Program-made: the position numbers and the translations under genes
DNA from: Novosphingobium cyanobacteriorum
GTDB lineage: Bacteria > Pseudomonadota > Alphaproteobacteria > Sphingomonadales > Sphingomonadaceae
NCBI RefSeq assembly: GCF_029436685.1
Contig: NZ_JAROCY010000025.1
Coordinates: 1-48,570 of the forward strand
Reading direction: 5' to 3'
Length of the DNA: 48,570 bases
The notes under the pieces: generated by a model
Database searches by the model: none
What the model was told of the DNA's origin: nothing
What the model saw: the letters and a program-made list of their open reading frames with translations, nothing else
Shown here: positions 16,926 through 25,096 of the stretch, piece by piece
How positions within the stretch are numbered: the first letter of the stretch is position 1
Layout of the letters: the number at the start of each line of letters is the position of its first letter

Positions 16926-18797
16926 ATGTTGACGATCAAGGGCATCACCATCCGGCTTGGCGGCCGCACCATCATCGATCGCGCCTCCGCCACCATTCCG
17001 CCGGGCTGGAAAGTCGGGCTGGTGGGCCGCAACGGCGCGGGCAAATCCACGCTGATGAAGGCGCTGATGGGGCAGATCGACCCCGACGATGGCGACATCG
17101 ACCTGCCGCGCCGCGCCCGCCTTGGCTATATCGCGCAGGAAGCGCCCACCGGCACCGCCACACCGTTTGACACGGTGCTCGCCGCCGATGTCGAGCGCGC
17201 CGCCTTGATGGAGGAATCCGAAACCTGCACCGATGCCGACAGGCTGGCCGACATTCACGAACGGCTGATCGCCATCGATGCCTGGACCGCTCCGGCCCGC
17301 GCCGCGCGCATCCTGCTGGGGCTGGGTTTTGACGAGGGGATGCAGGCCCAACCGCTCGACAGCTTTTCGGGCGGGTGGAAGATGCGCGTGGCCTTGGCCG
17401 CGCTGCTCTTTTCCGCGCCCGACGTGCTGCTGCTCGACGAACCGAGCAACCACCTTGATCTTGAAGCCACGCTCTGGCTGGAAAGCTTCCTGAAAAGCTA
17501 TCCTGGCACGATCCTCGTCATCAGCCACGAACGCGACCTGCTCAACACCGTTGTCGACGGCATCCTCCACCTGCAGGGCGGCAAGCTGACGCTGTATCCC
17601 GGCAACTACGATGGCTTCGAGCGCCAGCGCGCCGAACGTGCGGCGCAGGCCGCCGCCGCAAAGGCCGCGCAGGAAGCGCAGATGGAAAAGCTGCGCGATT
17701 ACGTCGCGCGCAATTCGGCCCGCGCTTCCACTGCCAAGCAGGCGCAGTCGCGCGCCAAGATGCTGGCCAAGATGCAGCCGGTCATGGCGATGATCGAAGA
17801 TCCATCGATGCACTTCGACTTCCCCAGCCCGGGCGAAGTGCGCCCGCCGCTGATCACGCTCGATCTCGCGGCGGTGGGCTATGCTCCGGGGCAGCCGATC
17901 CTCAAGCGGCTGAACCTGCGCATCGATCCGGATGACCGCATCGCGCTGCTCGGCCGCAATGGCAACGGCAAGACCACGCTGGCCCGCCTGCTCGCCGGGC
18001 AGCTGCCGGCCATGGAAGGCGGCATGACCACCGCCTCAAAGATCCGCATCGGCTATTTCACGCAGTACCAGGTTGAAGAGCTGGATGGCGGCTCCACCCC
18101 GCTGGAGCTGATGACCCGTGCGATGGAAGGCGCCACGCCGCTCGCCGTGCGCGGGCAGTTGGGCCGCTTCGGCTTTTCCGGCAGCATCGCCACCGCCAAC
18201 GTCGGCACGCTTTCAGGCGGGGAGCGCGCGCGGCTGGCCCTGGCCATGGTCACCCGCGATGCACCGCACCTGTTGATCCTCGACGAACCGACCAACCACC
18301 TCGATGTCGATGCGCGTGAGGCGCTGGTCCAGGCGCTCACCGTGTTCGAAGGCGCGGTGATCCTCGTCAGCCACGATCGCCACATGGTTGAACTGACCGC
18401 CGACCGGCTTGTGCTGGTGGATGGCGGAACCGCCCAGCCCTATGACGGTTCGATGCCTGACTACATCGATTTCGTGCTCGGCCGGAACCAGCCGGCAGAC
18501 GCCGATGCCAAGGCGAAGGCCGCCACCGCCCCGCGCAAGGACGGCAAGGCCCAGCGCGAGGAATGGAAGGCGCTGAACCGGAAAGTGACCGAGAGCGAAA
18601 CCCGCATGACCCGGCTGCAGGCGCAGCTTGACGCCATCGACATCGCCCTGGCCGATCCGGCGCAGGCGCCAAAGGAGCTGAAGGGCCTCGCCTTCGGCGA
18701 ACTCGGCAAGCGCCGCGCGCAGGTGGAGGCGGACATGGAAGCCGCCGAAGCGGCATGGATGGAAGCGGTCGAAGCGGTCGAAAGCGCCAAGGCATGA
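16926..18797 (+). CDS. ABC-F family ATPase
   Basis: A 623-residue soluble protein with two ABC ATPase domains and no membrane segment, the layout of ABC-F translation factors (EttA/Uup/YheS type). Domain 1 has Walker A GRNGAGKST (residues 34-42), signature FSGGWKMR and LLLDEPSNHLDLEA. Domain 2 has GRNGNGKTT, LSGGERARLALAM and LILDEPTNHLDVDA. The charged linker between them and a C-terminal coiled coil (KALNRKVTESETRMTRLQAQ) favour the Uup/YheS branch. It should act on the ribosome during stalled or difficult translation. It overlaps the next gene by an ATGA and is a housekeeping insert among catabolic genes. Confidence 0.95.
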   Translation: MLTIKGITIRLGGRTIIDRASATIPPGWKVGLVGRNGAGKSTLMKALMGQIDPDDGDIDLPRRARLGYIAQEAPTGTATPFDTVLAADVERAALMEESETCTDADRLADIHERLIAIDAWTAPARAARILLGLGFDEGMQAQPLDSFSGGWKMRVALAALLFSAPDVLLLDEPSNHLDLEATLWLESFLKSYPGTILVISHERDLLNTVVDGILHLQGGKLTLYPGNYDGFERQRAERAAQAAAAKAAQEAQMEKLRDYVARNSARASTAKQAQSRAKMLAKMQPVMAMIEDPSMHFDFPSPGEVRPPLITLDLAAVGYAPGQPILKRLNLRIDPDDRIALLGRNGNGKTTLARLLAGQLPAMEGGMTTASKIRIGYFTQYQVEELDGGSTPLELMTRAMEGATPLAVRGQLGRFGFSGSIATANVGTLSGGERARLALAMVTRDAPHLLILDEPTNHLDVDAREALVQALTVFEGAVILVSHDRHMVELTADRLVLVDGGTAQPYDGSMPDYIDFVLGRNQPADADAKAKAATAPRKDGKAQREEWKALNRKVTESETRMTRLQAQLDAIDIALADPAQAPKELKGLAFGELGKRRAQVEADMEAAEAAWMEAVEAVESAKA

Positions 18798-19255
18798 GCG
18801 TCGCCTTCCGCCGCGAAAGCGACGACGAGCATCTCGAACCCAAGTTCGAAGTGCCGATCCCGCCCGGCCCCAACCTCGTCACCGCAAAGGGCCTCGCCTT
18901 GATCGAGGCGAAGGTTGCGGAATTGGAAGCCAGCGTGCCCAAGCTGACCGAGGACACCGGAGTCGCCGCGGCGAAGCGGGACCTCAAGTACTGGCACACC
19001 CGCCTCGCCACCGCAGAGCTTCAGCCCGTTGCGGATGGAGGGCAGGTCGCCTTCGGCTGCCGCGTGTGCTTCCGCCTCAACGGCAAGGAGCGCGAAATCG
19101 CCATTGTCGGGCATGACGAGGCCGATCCCGCGCAGGATCGCCTCGCCTTCACCGCCCCGCTCGCCCGCGCGATGATGGGTGCGGAGCCGGGCGAGTTCGT
19201 GGACTTCAATGGCCGTGAAGAAGCCATCGAAGTCATCTGCGTCACTCCGGCCTGA
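18794..19255 (+). CDS. GreA/GreB-family transcription elongation factor
   Basis: A 153-residue protein with a short N-terminal helical region (AKGLALIEAKVAELEA... about residues 25-75) and the GreA/GreB C-terminal FKBP-like domain (VAFGCRVCFRLNGKEREIAIVGHDEAD, ending GREEAIEVICV). Gre factors rescue backtracked RNA polymerase by stimulating transcript cleavage. It could also be a GreA paralogue, since the N-terminal coiled coil is not the textbook sequence. The ATG overlaps the ABC-F stop (ATGA). The last gene of this two-gene unit converges on the SnoaL gene at 19261. Confidence 0.85.
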   Translation: MSVAFRRESDDEHLEPKFEVPIPPGPNLVTAKGLALIEAKVAELEASVPKLTEDTGVAAAKRDLKYWHTRLATAELQPVADGGQVAFGCRVCFRLNGKEREIAIVGHDEADPAQDRLAFTAPLARAMMGAEPGEFVDFNGREEAIEVICVTPA

Positions 19256-19260
19256 CCGGC

Positions 19261-19701
19261 TTATCCCCGGTCGTTGAAGATCGACCGGTACGCGCGATAG
19301 GTGAACTTCCACGCGCCATCGATGCGTCGCAGCTTGTCGTCATAACGGCCGGTGGTGCGGGTGCGCTTGCCGGTGGCGGGATCGTCGAAGATCTCGATGG
19401 TGTAGGCGACTGCGCTCGCCTCGTCGCCGTCCACCTCGATCGATCCGGGCTGCATGAAATAGATCATCGGCTTGGTGCAGTTGTCCAGGCCATAGTGCTT
19501 CATCGATTCCACCCAGCCCGACACGATCACGTCCTTGCCGGTGAACACGCCAAGGTCAGGATACTCGGGCAGTTCCCACTGCGCATCCTCGGCCCAGATC
19601 GAGCCCCAGATGTCCGCATCCTTGTTCATCACGCCATGGGCGTGGGTATCCATCAGTTCGCGGATCGCCACGCGATCCTCGATCGGGCCGGTGAACGCCA
19701 T
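19261..19701 (-). CDS. SnoaL-like/NTF2-fold protein
   Basis: A 146-residue single-domain protein of the SnoaL_4/NTF2-like superfamily: N-terminal IEDRVAIRELMDTHAHGVMNKD, the strand-rich WAEDAQWELPEY, and C-terminal GRYDDKLRRIDGAWKFTYR. The fold is shared by small isomerases and dehydratases and by the beta subunits of ring-hydroxylating oxygenases. The start at 19701 has an AAGGAA site. It is third in a minus-strand set, Rieske C1, SDR, SnoaL. Function is unassigned; a cyclase, dehydratase or oxygenase-accessory role is possible. Confidence 0.85.
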   Translation of the reverse strand: MAFTGPIEDRVAIRELMDTHAHGVMNKDADIWGSIWAEDAQWELPEYPDLGVFTGKDVIVSGWVESMKHYGLDNCTKPMIYFMQPGSIEVDGDEASAVAYTIEIFDDPATGKRTRTTGRYDDKLRRIDGAWKFTYRAYRSIFNDRG

Positions 19702-19711
19702 GTTTCGTTCC

Positions 19712-20398
19712 TTACCAGGGGTGAGTTTCGCCATTCCACTTCAGGAAGTCGCCGGTGCGCTCCAGCGTCCAGGCCTCGGCCACCGCCTTGATGCCGGCGG
19801 CGCTTTCCTGTGGGGTGATTTCGGCACCGGGGCCGCCCAGCTCCGTCTGGACCCAGCCCGGATGGACCACGCCGACCACGATGCCGCGATCCTTCAGATC
19901 AATGGCGACGGAGCGCATCATGCGGTTCAGCCCCGCCTTGGCCACGACGTAGGAATAATACCCGCCGTAGGGCCAGGTCGAAGCGGCGAGCTGGCTGGTC
20001 AGGCTGATCACCTTCGCACCTTCGCGCAGGCGCGGCAGGAAGGCCTGCAGCACTCGCAAGGGCCCCTTGACCATCACGTCGATCTCGCGATCCCAGGCCG
20101 CCCAGTCAGAGCTGCCCGGTTCCAGTTCGGGCGCCGCCAGTTCGGCAATGCCCGCCACGTTGTAAAGGATGTCGACCGGCCCGGAGCCGCTGCTCGCGGC
20201 GCCATCGCGCACCGAAGTGTCGCTGGTCACGTCCATCGTGTGGACGCTCACCTTCCCGCCTGATCCGGCCACCAGGTCGTCCAGCGCCGCGCTCGGCTTG
20301 CGCACCAGCGCCAGCACGGTGTCGCCCGCGGCGGTGTGCTGCCTTGCCAGTTCCAGCCCGATCCCGCGCGCCGCGCCGGTGATTGCCACGGTTGCCAT
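19712..20398 (-). CDS. Short-chain dehydrogenase (C-factor-like)
   Basis: A 228-residue SDR with TGAARGIG, the altered NNAG (YNVAG), SLTSQ and catalytic YVVAK. It is shorter than its SDR neighbours and resembles the C-factor (CsgA-like) group, lacking a long substrate loop; the C-terminus ends FLKWNGETHPW, typical of that group. A GGGAGAC site precedes the start, and only two bases separate it from the Rieske C1 stop. Probable NAD(P)-linked oxidation or reduction of the C1 product; not proven. Confidence 0.9.
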   Translation of the reverse strand: MATVAITGAARGIGLELARQHTAAGDTVLALVRKPSAALDDLVAGSGGKVSVHTMDVTSDTSVRDGAASSGSGPVDILYNVAGIAELAAPELEPGSSDWAAWDREIDVMVKGPLRVLQAFLPRLREGAKVISLTSQLAASTWPYGGYYSYVVAKAGLNRMMRSVAIDLKDRGIVVGVVHPGWVQTELGGPGAEITPQESAAGIKAVAEAWTLERTGDFLKWNGETHPW

Positions 20399-20400
20399 TG

Positions 20401-21741
20401 TCAGCGTCTCCCTTCGATCCAGTCGTTCAGCACTTCGTGGAAGAAGCGCACGCGTGTTTCCTGTGCGGGCAGGTATGCATCCTCATACCCGCGCGAATGC
20501 ATCCCGGCCTGCATGTTCTCGGCCAGTTCCATGTCCTGATAGACGATCTGCCCGGCCAGTTCGGGAATGCCGCGTCCGCCGTCGAAATCGCGGTGCTCGC
20601 ACACTTCCACTTCGCGCAGCGGCTTTTCGCCGGCCATGATCGACTGGCAGGTCTCCTGCCCCTCCACCGGAAAGGCCATGCACCACAGGTCGAAGAAGCA
20701 CTTCTCCGGGTCGGTCGGGTGCGGCTCGCTGCGGAAGAAGATCAGGTTGTCGGGCAGGAAGCTGATGGTCACGTTGGGGAAGATCACCGTGTGCGGGCTG
20801 TCGGTGATCTCCTCGTCGTCCATGTGCTCGTAGTGCACATAGCCGCGCTCCTTCCACAGCCGCCGCTTCGCCGCCTTCAGGTCCAGCCAGCCCTGCATCG
20901 CCATCTCGTCATAACTGGCATAGCCGGCGGGATCGATGTCCCACTGGCGCAGGATATGTTCGAACGGATGCGCCACGCCTTCCGGCAGCCGATCCGACAG
21001 CGAAGGCCGCATCGGCTGCACGGTGCGGCCATGCCCGCGCGTCCACATCTCGTGCCGGGCGGTGTCCACGTCCTGGTCGATCCATGGCGGCACCTGCGGA
21101 TGCGCGGTGCGGGTGTGGTAGCTTTCCGAGAAGTTGTCGGTCACGAACTTCCAGTTGGCATTCAGCGCGATGCGGTACCACGCCACGCGCACCGCGGTGT
21201 CCATCGGATAGTTCCTGGCCACTTCGGGCATCGGGTCGAGGTACGTCAGCAGATCCTCGGCCGCGGGGTCCATCGTGTACCACACGAAACCGCCCCAGGT
21301 GTCGCAGCGCAGCTCCTTCAGGCTCAGCTTGCCGCACGGGTCGCCCTGCGGAAAATCGTGGCGGTCCTGCGCATGCTGCAGCACACCGTCCTTGCCCCAG
21401 ACCCACCCGTGATAGGGGCAGGTGATCGCCTCCACCGACGATGTCTGGTCCACCATGCGCATGCCACGGTGGCGGCACGAATTGTAGAAGGCGCGGATCG
21501 ATCCATCATCCTGGCGGATGCAGATCACTGATTCCTTCATGAAATTGTGGACCAGAAAGTCGCCCGGCTCGGGAATCTCGGCGGTGCGCCCGGCCACGTG
21601 CCAGATGCGCGTCCACAGCCGGTCCCATTCCTTCTGCGCGAATTCCTTGGAATAGTACCGGTCGCCAGTGATCGCATCGCCGCGCAGGTTGGCCGGATCG
21701 CGGCCATTGAGCGTCGGGATGCCCTTGCCCAGGTCGTTCAT
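20401..21741 (-). CDS. Rieske non-heme iron oxygenase alpha subunit (C1)
   Basis: A 446-residue oxygenase subunit of a third type. Rieske ligands are Cys89-x-His91 (SCRHRGMRM) and Cys108-x2-His111 (CPYHGW). Catalytic ligands are His209 and His214 in NWKFVTDNFSESYHTRTAH; Glu206 is in the bridging position, and a late Asp occurs in YQDMELAENMQAG. The start at 21741 has GGGAGAGA; an upstream in-frame ATG at 21813 lacks one. It resembles C2 and C3 (shared HGWxW...DxxDFxxGxPCGKL). Island operator copy 2 lies about 100 bases upstream. It is followed by SDR and SnoaL genes. Confidence 0.95.
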   Translation of the reverse strand: MNDLGKGIPTLNGRDPANLRGDAITGDRYYSKEFAQKEWDRLWTRIWHVAGRTAEIPEPGDFLVHNFMKESVICIRQDDGSIRAFYNSCRHRGMRMVDQTSSVEAITCPYHGWVWGKDGVLQHAQDRHDFPQGDPCGKLSLKELRCDTWGGFVWYTMDPAAEDLLTYLDPMPEVARNYPMDTAVRVAWYRIALNANWKFVTDNFSESYHTRTAHPQVPPWIDQDVDTARHEMWTRGHGRTVQPMRPSLSDRLPEGVAHPFEHILRQWDIDPAGYASYDEMAMQGWLDLKAAKRRLWKERGYVHYEHMDDEEITDSPHTVIFPNVTISFLPDNLIFFRSEPHPTDPEKCFFDLWCMAFPVEGQETCQSIMAGEKPLREVEVCEHRDFDGGRGIPELAGQIVYQDMELAENMQAGMHSRGYEDAYLPAQETRVRFFHEVLNDWIEGRR

Positions 21742-21831
21742 CGAAATCTCTCCCACGCGCACCCGATCGTGGATGCCTTGGCCCATAGTGGCCCGACCCC
21801 ACGGCCGCGCCACCTGACATTATGGCGAGAT

Positions 21832-21851
21832 TTCCGGCCAATGCGCCGGTT
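21832..21851. promoter_or_regulatory. Island operator copy 2, upstream of Rieske C1
   Basis: The 16-base core CCGGCCAATGCGCCGG (21834-21849) has the CCGGC-N6-GCCGG form of the other copies and is flanked by T/A-rich bases (GGTTTTAT on the right). It lies 10 bases past the TetR stop and about 90-110 bases before the Rieske C1 start. Confidence 0.6.
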
Positions 21852-21860
21852 TTATCGGTT

Positions 21861-22544
21861 TCAGGTGTCGTAGAGCCCGCCCAGCACCCGCGCGATCAGC
21901 GCATGGATCGCCGCGATTCGGGCCTCCCCCATCACCGGCCGCTGCAGCAGCAGCCCCATGTGGGCTACGGTCACGAAGTCGCTGGCCAGCTTCATCGTCT
22001 CCCACTGGTCGCGCCACTGCGGGAACGATTCGATCATCTCGGCGGTCCACACCTCGTCATACCGCCGCGCCACCGGTTCGAAAAAGCCGTTGAGCTCGGC
22101 ATCGCTGCGGGCGGCGACCGCCATTTCCAGATAAGCGGCATATTCGCGGGTCTGCACGCTGCGCCAGTGCGCTGCGGCGGCCACTTCCACAAGCTCGCCC
22201 TGCGCGCCGCGCGCCATCTCGCCCAGATAATCCTCCAGGAACAGGCGCATGCGTTCATAGAACACATGTTCCACCACCGCTGCCACCAGTTCCATGCGCG
22301 TCGGGAAATGGTGGTGCATCGCTCCGCGGGATACGCCGGTCCGCTCGGCCACCGCCTGCGTGGTCAGGCCGGCATAGCCGCCCTCAACCAGGCAGTCGAT
22401 CGCCGCCTCGATCAGCCGCAGCCGTGTGCGGGCGCTCTTCTGCTGCTGCCAGCGCGCCGGGCGCTCGCCCATGCCGGAAGGCATCATCGCCTTCAGCATG
22501 CGCTTCTGCATCGTCGATCCGGTCACCGCCCCACCCTGTGTCAT
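21861..22544 (-). CDS. TetR-family transcriptional regulator
   Basis: A one-component regulator of up to 227 residues. The DNA-binding helix-turn-helix is clear: RLRLIEAAIDCLVEGGYAGL, then TTQAVAERTGVSRGAMHHHF, then TRMELVAAVVEHV. The ligand-binding C-terminal part (EYAAYLEMAVAARSDAELNG) is not specific. I give the start at 22544; an ATG at 22511 is equally possible because the AGGGGA at 22544 is too close. It is divergent from the TonB receptor at 22741 and upstream of Rieske C1. It is the only recognisable regulator in the window, hence the prime candidate to bind the repeated operator. Ligand unknown. Confidence 0.93.
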   Translation of the reverse strand: MTQGGAVTGSTMQKRMLKAMMPSGMGERPARWQQQKSARTRLRLIEAAIDCLVEGGYAGLTTQAVAERTGVSRGAMHHHFPTRMELVAAVVEHVFYERMRLFLEDYLGEMARGAQGELVEVAAAAHWRSVQTREYAAYLEMAVAARSDAELNGFFEPVARRYDEVWTAEMIESFPQWRDQWETMKLASDFVTVAHMGLLLQRPVMGEARIAAIHALIARVLGGLYDT

Positions 22545-22627
22545 TCCCCTGCAATAGTGGCTCCGCGGCCGCCTGTCTGCCCCTGTCCAAAGTTTCAGTT
22601 TCTGATCCGGCACGACTGGGCGCATAA

Positions 22628-22647
22628 AACCGGCAGATACGCCGGTA
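22628..22647. promoter_or_regulatory. Island operator copy 3, between tetR and TonB receptor
   Basis: AACCGGCAGATACGCCGGTA has the core CCGGC-N6-GCCGG at 22630-22645. It lies about 95 bases before the TonB receptor start and roughly 85-120 bases before the regulator start, where an autoregulatory operator is expected. A second, wider inverted repeat, CCGGTA-N14-TACCGG (22642-22667), overlaps its right half. Confidence 0.65.
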
Positions 22648-22740
22648 TCGTGGTTATGCCGTACCGGCCGCCGCGAGAACAGGCGAAAAAGATCCAAGAA
22701 CAGCCGGCTTTCCCGCCGGTCGTGGAGGGGAGTGAGAGCA

Positions 22741-25035
22741 ATGAAGAAGCACACGAACGTGCGCTGGCTGGCAGGCCTTTCGCTGCTGGCGATGGGGGCC
22801 ACCCCGGCGCTGGCACAGGAAGCCGCGCCGCAGGCAGCAGATGCCGGCGGCATCCAGGAAATCGTCGTCACCGCGCAGAAGAAGGCGGAGAACATTCAGA
22901 CCGTGCCGATCTCGATCGCCGCGGTCGGCGGGGAAACGCTTGCCGCCTACAACGTCACCACGCTGCAGGCGCTGCAGGGTTCGGTGCCCAACGTGCAGAT
23001 CGACAACTTCGCCAACACGCCCAACAATGCCGTTTTCACCATCCGCGGCATCGGCGTGATCGAGCCCGATCCTTATGCCGGCAACACCGTGTCGATCGTG
23101 GTCGATGGCGTGCCGCAGTTCTTTTCGATGGGCGCCCTGCTCGATACCTATGACACCGGCCGCATCGAAATCCTGCGCGGACCACAGGGCACGCTGTTTG
23201 GCGCGAACACCACGGGCGGCGTGGTGAACGTCATCACCAACCAGCCCACCGGCGAATTCGGCGGCAACATCCGGGCCACCTATGGCAACTGGAACCGCTT
23301 CGACGTCTCCGGCTCGATCGAGGCCCCGCTGATGAAGGACGTCGTCTCGCTCAAGGTCTCGGGCATTCATACCGAGCGCAAGGGCTGGGTCACCAACGTC
23401 TGGAATGGCGAGGACATGGGGCGCAAGAACGTCAACGCCGTGCGCGGCCAGTTGATGATCACGCCCAATGCCGATCTCAAGATCACGCTGCAGGGCGAAT
23501 ATGTCGCCGCACGCAACGGCGCGCCGATCGTGGTCAACGGCGGCCTGCCGGGCGAAGCGAACTATGTCCCCGCTGGCACCTTCTGGAACGGCTCGGTTCT
23601 GCCGCAGTATGTCAGCCCATGCGCCGTGCCCAACGAACCGTGCAAGGCGCCCGACAAGTACTATTCCGGCAACAATGAAGTGCCTGACAAGTCCGACATG
23701 ACGACCCGGTTCTTCGTCGGCACCATCCAGTACAACAATACCGCCATCGGCGATATCACCTCGATCACGGGATACAAGAACTTCACCCTGTTCGAATTCA
23801 CCGACCAGGACGGTACCGCCAAGACCAACAACGCCACCCGCCGCCGCACCCATGGCTGGCAGTTCAGCCAGGAACTGCGCACCGCGTTCAACGTGGGCGA
23901 AAGCTTCAACGCGGTGGCCGGCGTGTTCTTCCTCAAGACGGACTACAACCATTACCAGATGTATCACCTGGATTTCGCCCTTCCCGGCCTGATCCAGTAC
24001 AACGTGCAGGACCAGAGCACGAAGTCGTTCTCGGCCTTTGTCCAGACCTATACCAAGCTGGCCGAAGGGCTGAAGTTCTCCGCCGGCCTGCGCTATACGC
24101 ATGACAGCATCGACGCACGCTCCACGCTGGATACCGGCCTTGGCAGCAAGGCCTTGACCTCGGCCGACTGGGACAAGTTCGACGTGACCTTCCCCGGCAG
24201 CCTTGATGTCGGCGGCAAGAAGAGCTGGAACAACGTCGGCTGGAAGGTGGGCCTCGATTACGAGATGGGCCGCAACCAGTTGCTCTATGCCAGCTGGGCG
24301 CGCGGCTTCAAGTCGGGCGGCTTCACCGGCCGTATTGGCGTGGCCGCGGATGGTGACACGCCCTACAACCCGGAAAAGGTCGATACCTTCGAAGTCGGCC
24401 TGAAGGCGGACTTCTTCGACCGCCACCTGCGCACGAACCTCGCGGCGTTCTACACCAACTATCGCGACATGCAGGTCGCGCAGATCTACTACGACGCTGA
24501 CACCCAGGTTCAGGGCAACCGCATCCTCAACGCCGCAAAATCACGCATCAAGGGCTTCGAGCTGGAAGTGCAGGCGATCCCGGTCGAAGGCCTCACCCTG
24601 CGCGGCTCGCTTGCCTATCTCGATGCCAAGTACAAGGATTTCCTGTACTTCGATCCGGTCAGCGCCACCAATACCCAGCTCAAGGGCTTTGACCTGCAGA
24701 ACGCGCCGCGCTGGGCCGGCACGCTGGGGGCGAACTACACCTATCGCATGAATGGCGGCGCACGCCTCGTGGCCGATGTCAGTTGGATGTACACCGCCAA
24801 GAAGTACTACACCTCGATCATCGACTCCCCGCGCTCCACCGTGCAGCCCACCTATCTCGTCGACGGTCTTCTGACCTTCTACGGACCGGACGATCGCTAT
24901 TCGATCGGCCTGTGGGGCAAGAACCTGTTCGACAAGCGCTACATCTCCACCGTCTATGACTCGCCGGGTTACATGGGCCTCGTCGGCTATGCGCCGCCGC
25001 GCCAGTTCGGTGTCTCGGCCGGCTACAAGTTCTAG
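22741..25035 (+). CDS. TonB-dependent outer membrane receptor
   Basis: A 764-residue outer-membrane receptor. The signal peptide ends TPALAQ, and a TonB-box-like EIVVTAQKK lies near residue 40. The plug domain has IEILRGPQGTLFGANTTGG, and the barrel ends GVSAGYKF with a terminal Phe. The start follows a GAGGGGAG site. It lacks the N-terminal signalling domain. It faces the TetR gene across a region that contains the repeated operator, so uptake is probably induced with the oxygenases. A strong terminator at 25054 follows. The substrate is presumably the growth compound of the island; this is inference. Confidence 0.95.
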   Translation: MKKHTNVRWLAGLSLLAMGATPALAQEAAPQAADAGGIQEIVVTAQKKAENIQTVPISIAAVGGETLAAYNVTTLQALQGSVPNVQIDNFANTPNNAVFTIRGIGVIEPDPYAGNTVSIVVDGVPQFFSMGALLDTYDTGRIEILRGPQGTLFGANTTGGVVNVITNQPTGEFGGNIRATYGNWNRFDVSGSIEAPLMKDVVSLKVSGIHTERKGWVTNVWNGEDMGRKNVNAVRGQLMITPNADLKITLQGEYVAARNGAPIVVNGGLPGEANYVPAGTFWNGSVLPQYVSPCAVPNEPCKAPDKYYSGNNEVPDKSDMTTRFFVGTIQYNNTAIGDITSITGYKNFTLFEFTDQDGTAKTNNATRRRTHGWQFSQELRTAFNVGESFNAVAGVFFLKTDYNHYQMYHLDFALPGLIQYNVQDQSTKSFSAFVQTYTKLAEGLKFSAGLRYTHDSIDARSTLDTGLGSKALTSADWDKFDVTFPGSLDVGGKKSWNNVGWKVGLDYEMGRNQLLYASWARGFKSGGFTGRIGVAADGDTPYNPEKVDTFEVGLKADFFDRHLRTNLAAFYTNYRDMQVAQIYYDADTQVQGNRILNAAKSRIKGFELEVQAIPVEGLTLRGSLAYLDAKYKDFLYFDPVSATNTQLKGFDLQNAPRWAGTLGANYTYRMNGGARLVADVSWMYTAKKYYTSIIDSPRSTVQPTYLVDGLLTFYGPDDRYSIGLWGKNLFDKRYISTVYDSPGYMGLVGYAPPRQFGVSAGYKF

Positions 25036-25053
25036 GCAATCGATCCTCCCTGA

Positions 25054-25082
25054 CCCCGGCCAACTGGCCGGGGTTCTTTTTT
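25054..25082 (+). terminator. Rho-independent terminator after TonB receptor
   Basis: CCCCGGCC-AACT-GGCCGGGG (8-bp stem, 25054-25073) is followed by TTCTTTTTT. It starts 18 bases after the receptor stop and just before the tandem-SnoaL gene, which then needs read-through or its own promoter. Confidence 0.9.
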
Positions 25083-25096
25083 CCTTCGGGATAACC

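Noticed and set aside
22654..24426. 590-codon minus-strand open frame opposite the second TonB receptor
   Set aside because: No domain is seen, composition is His/Val/Gly-rich as in typical GC shadows, and it would run through a receptor with intact signatures.
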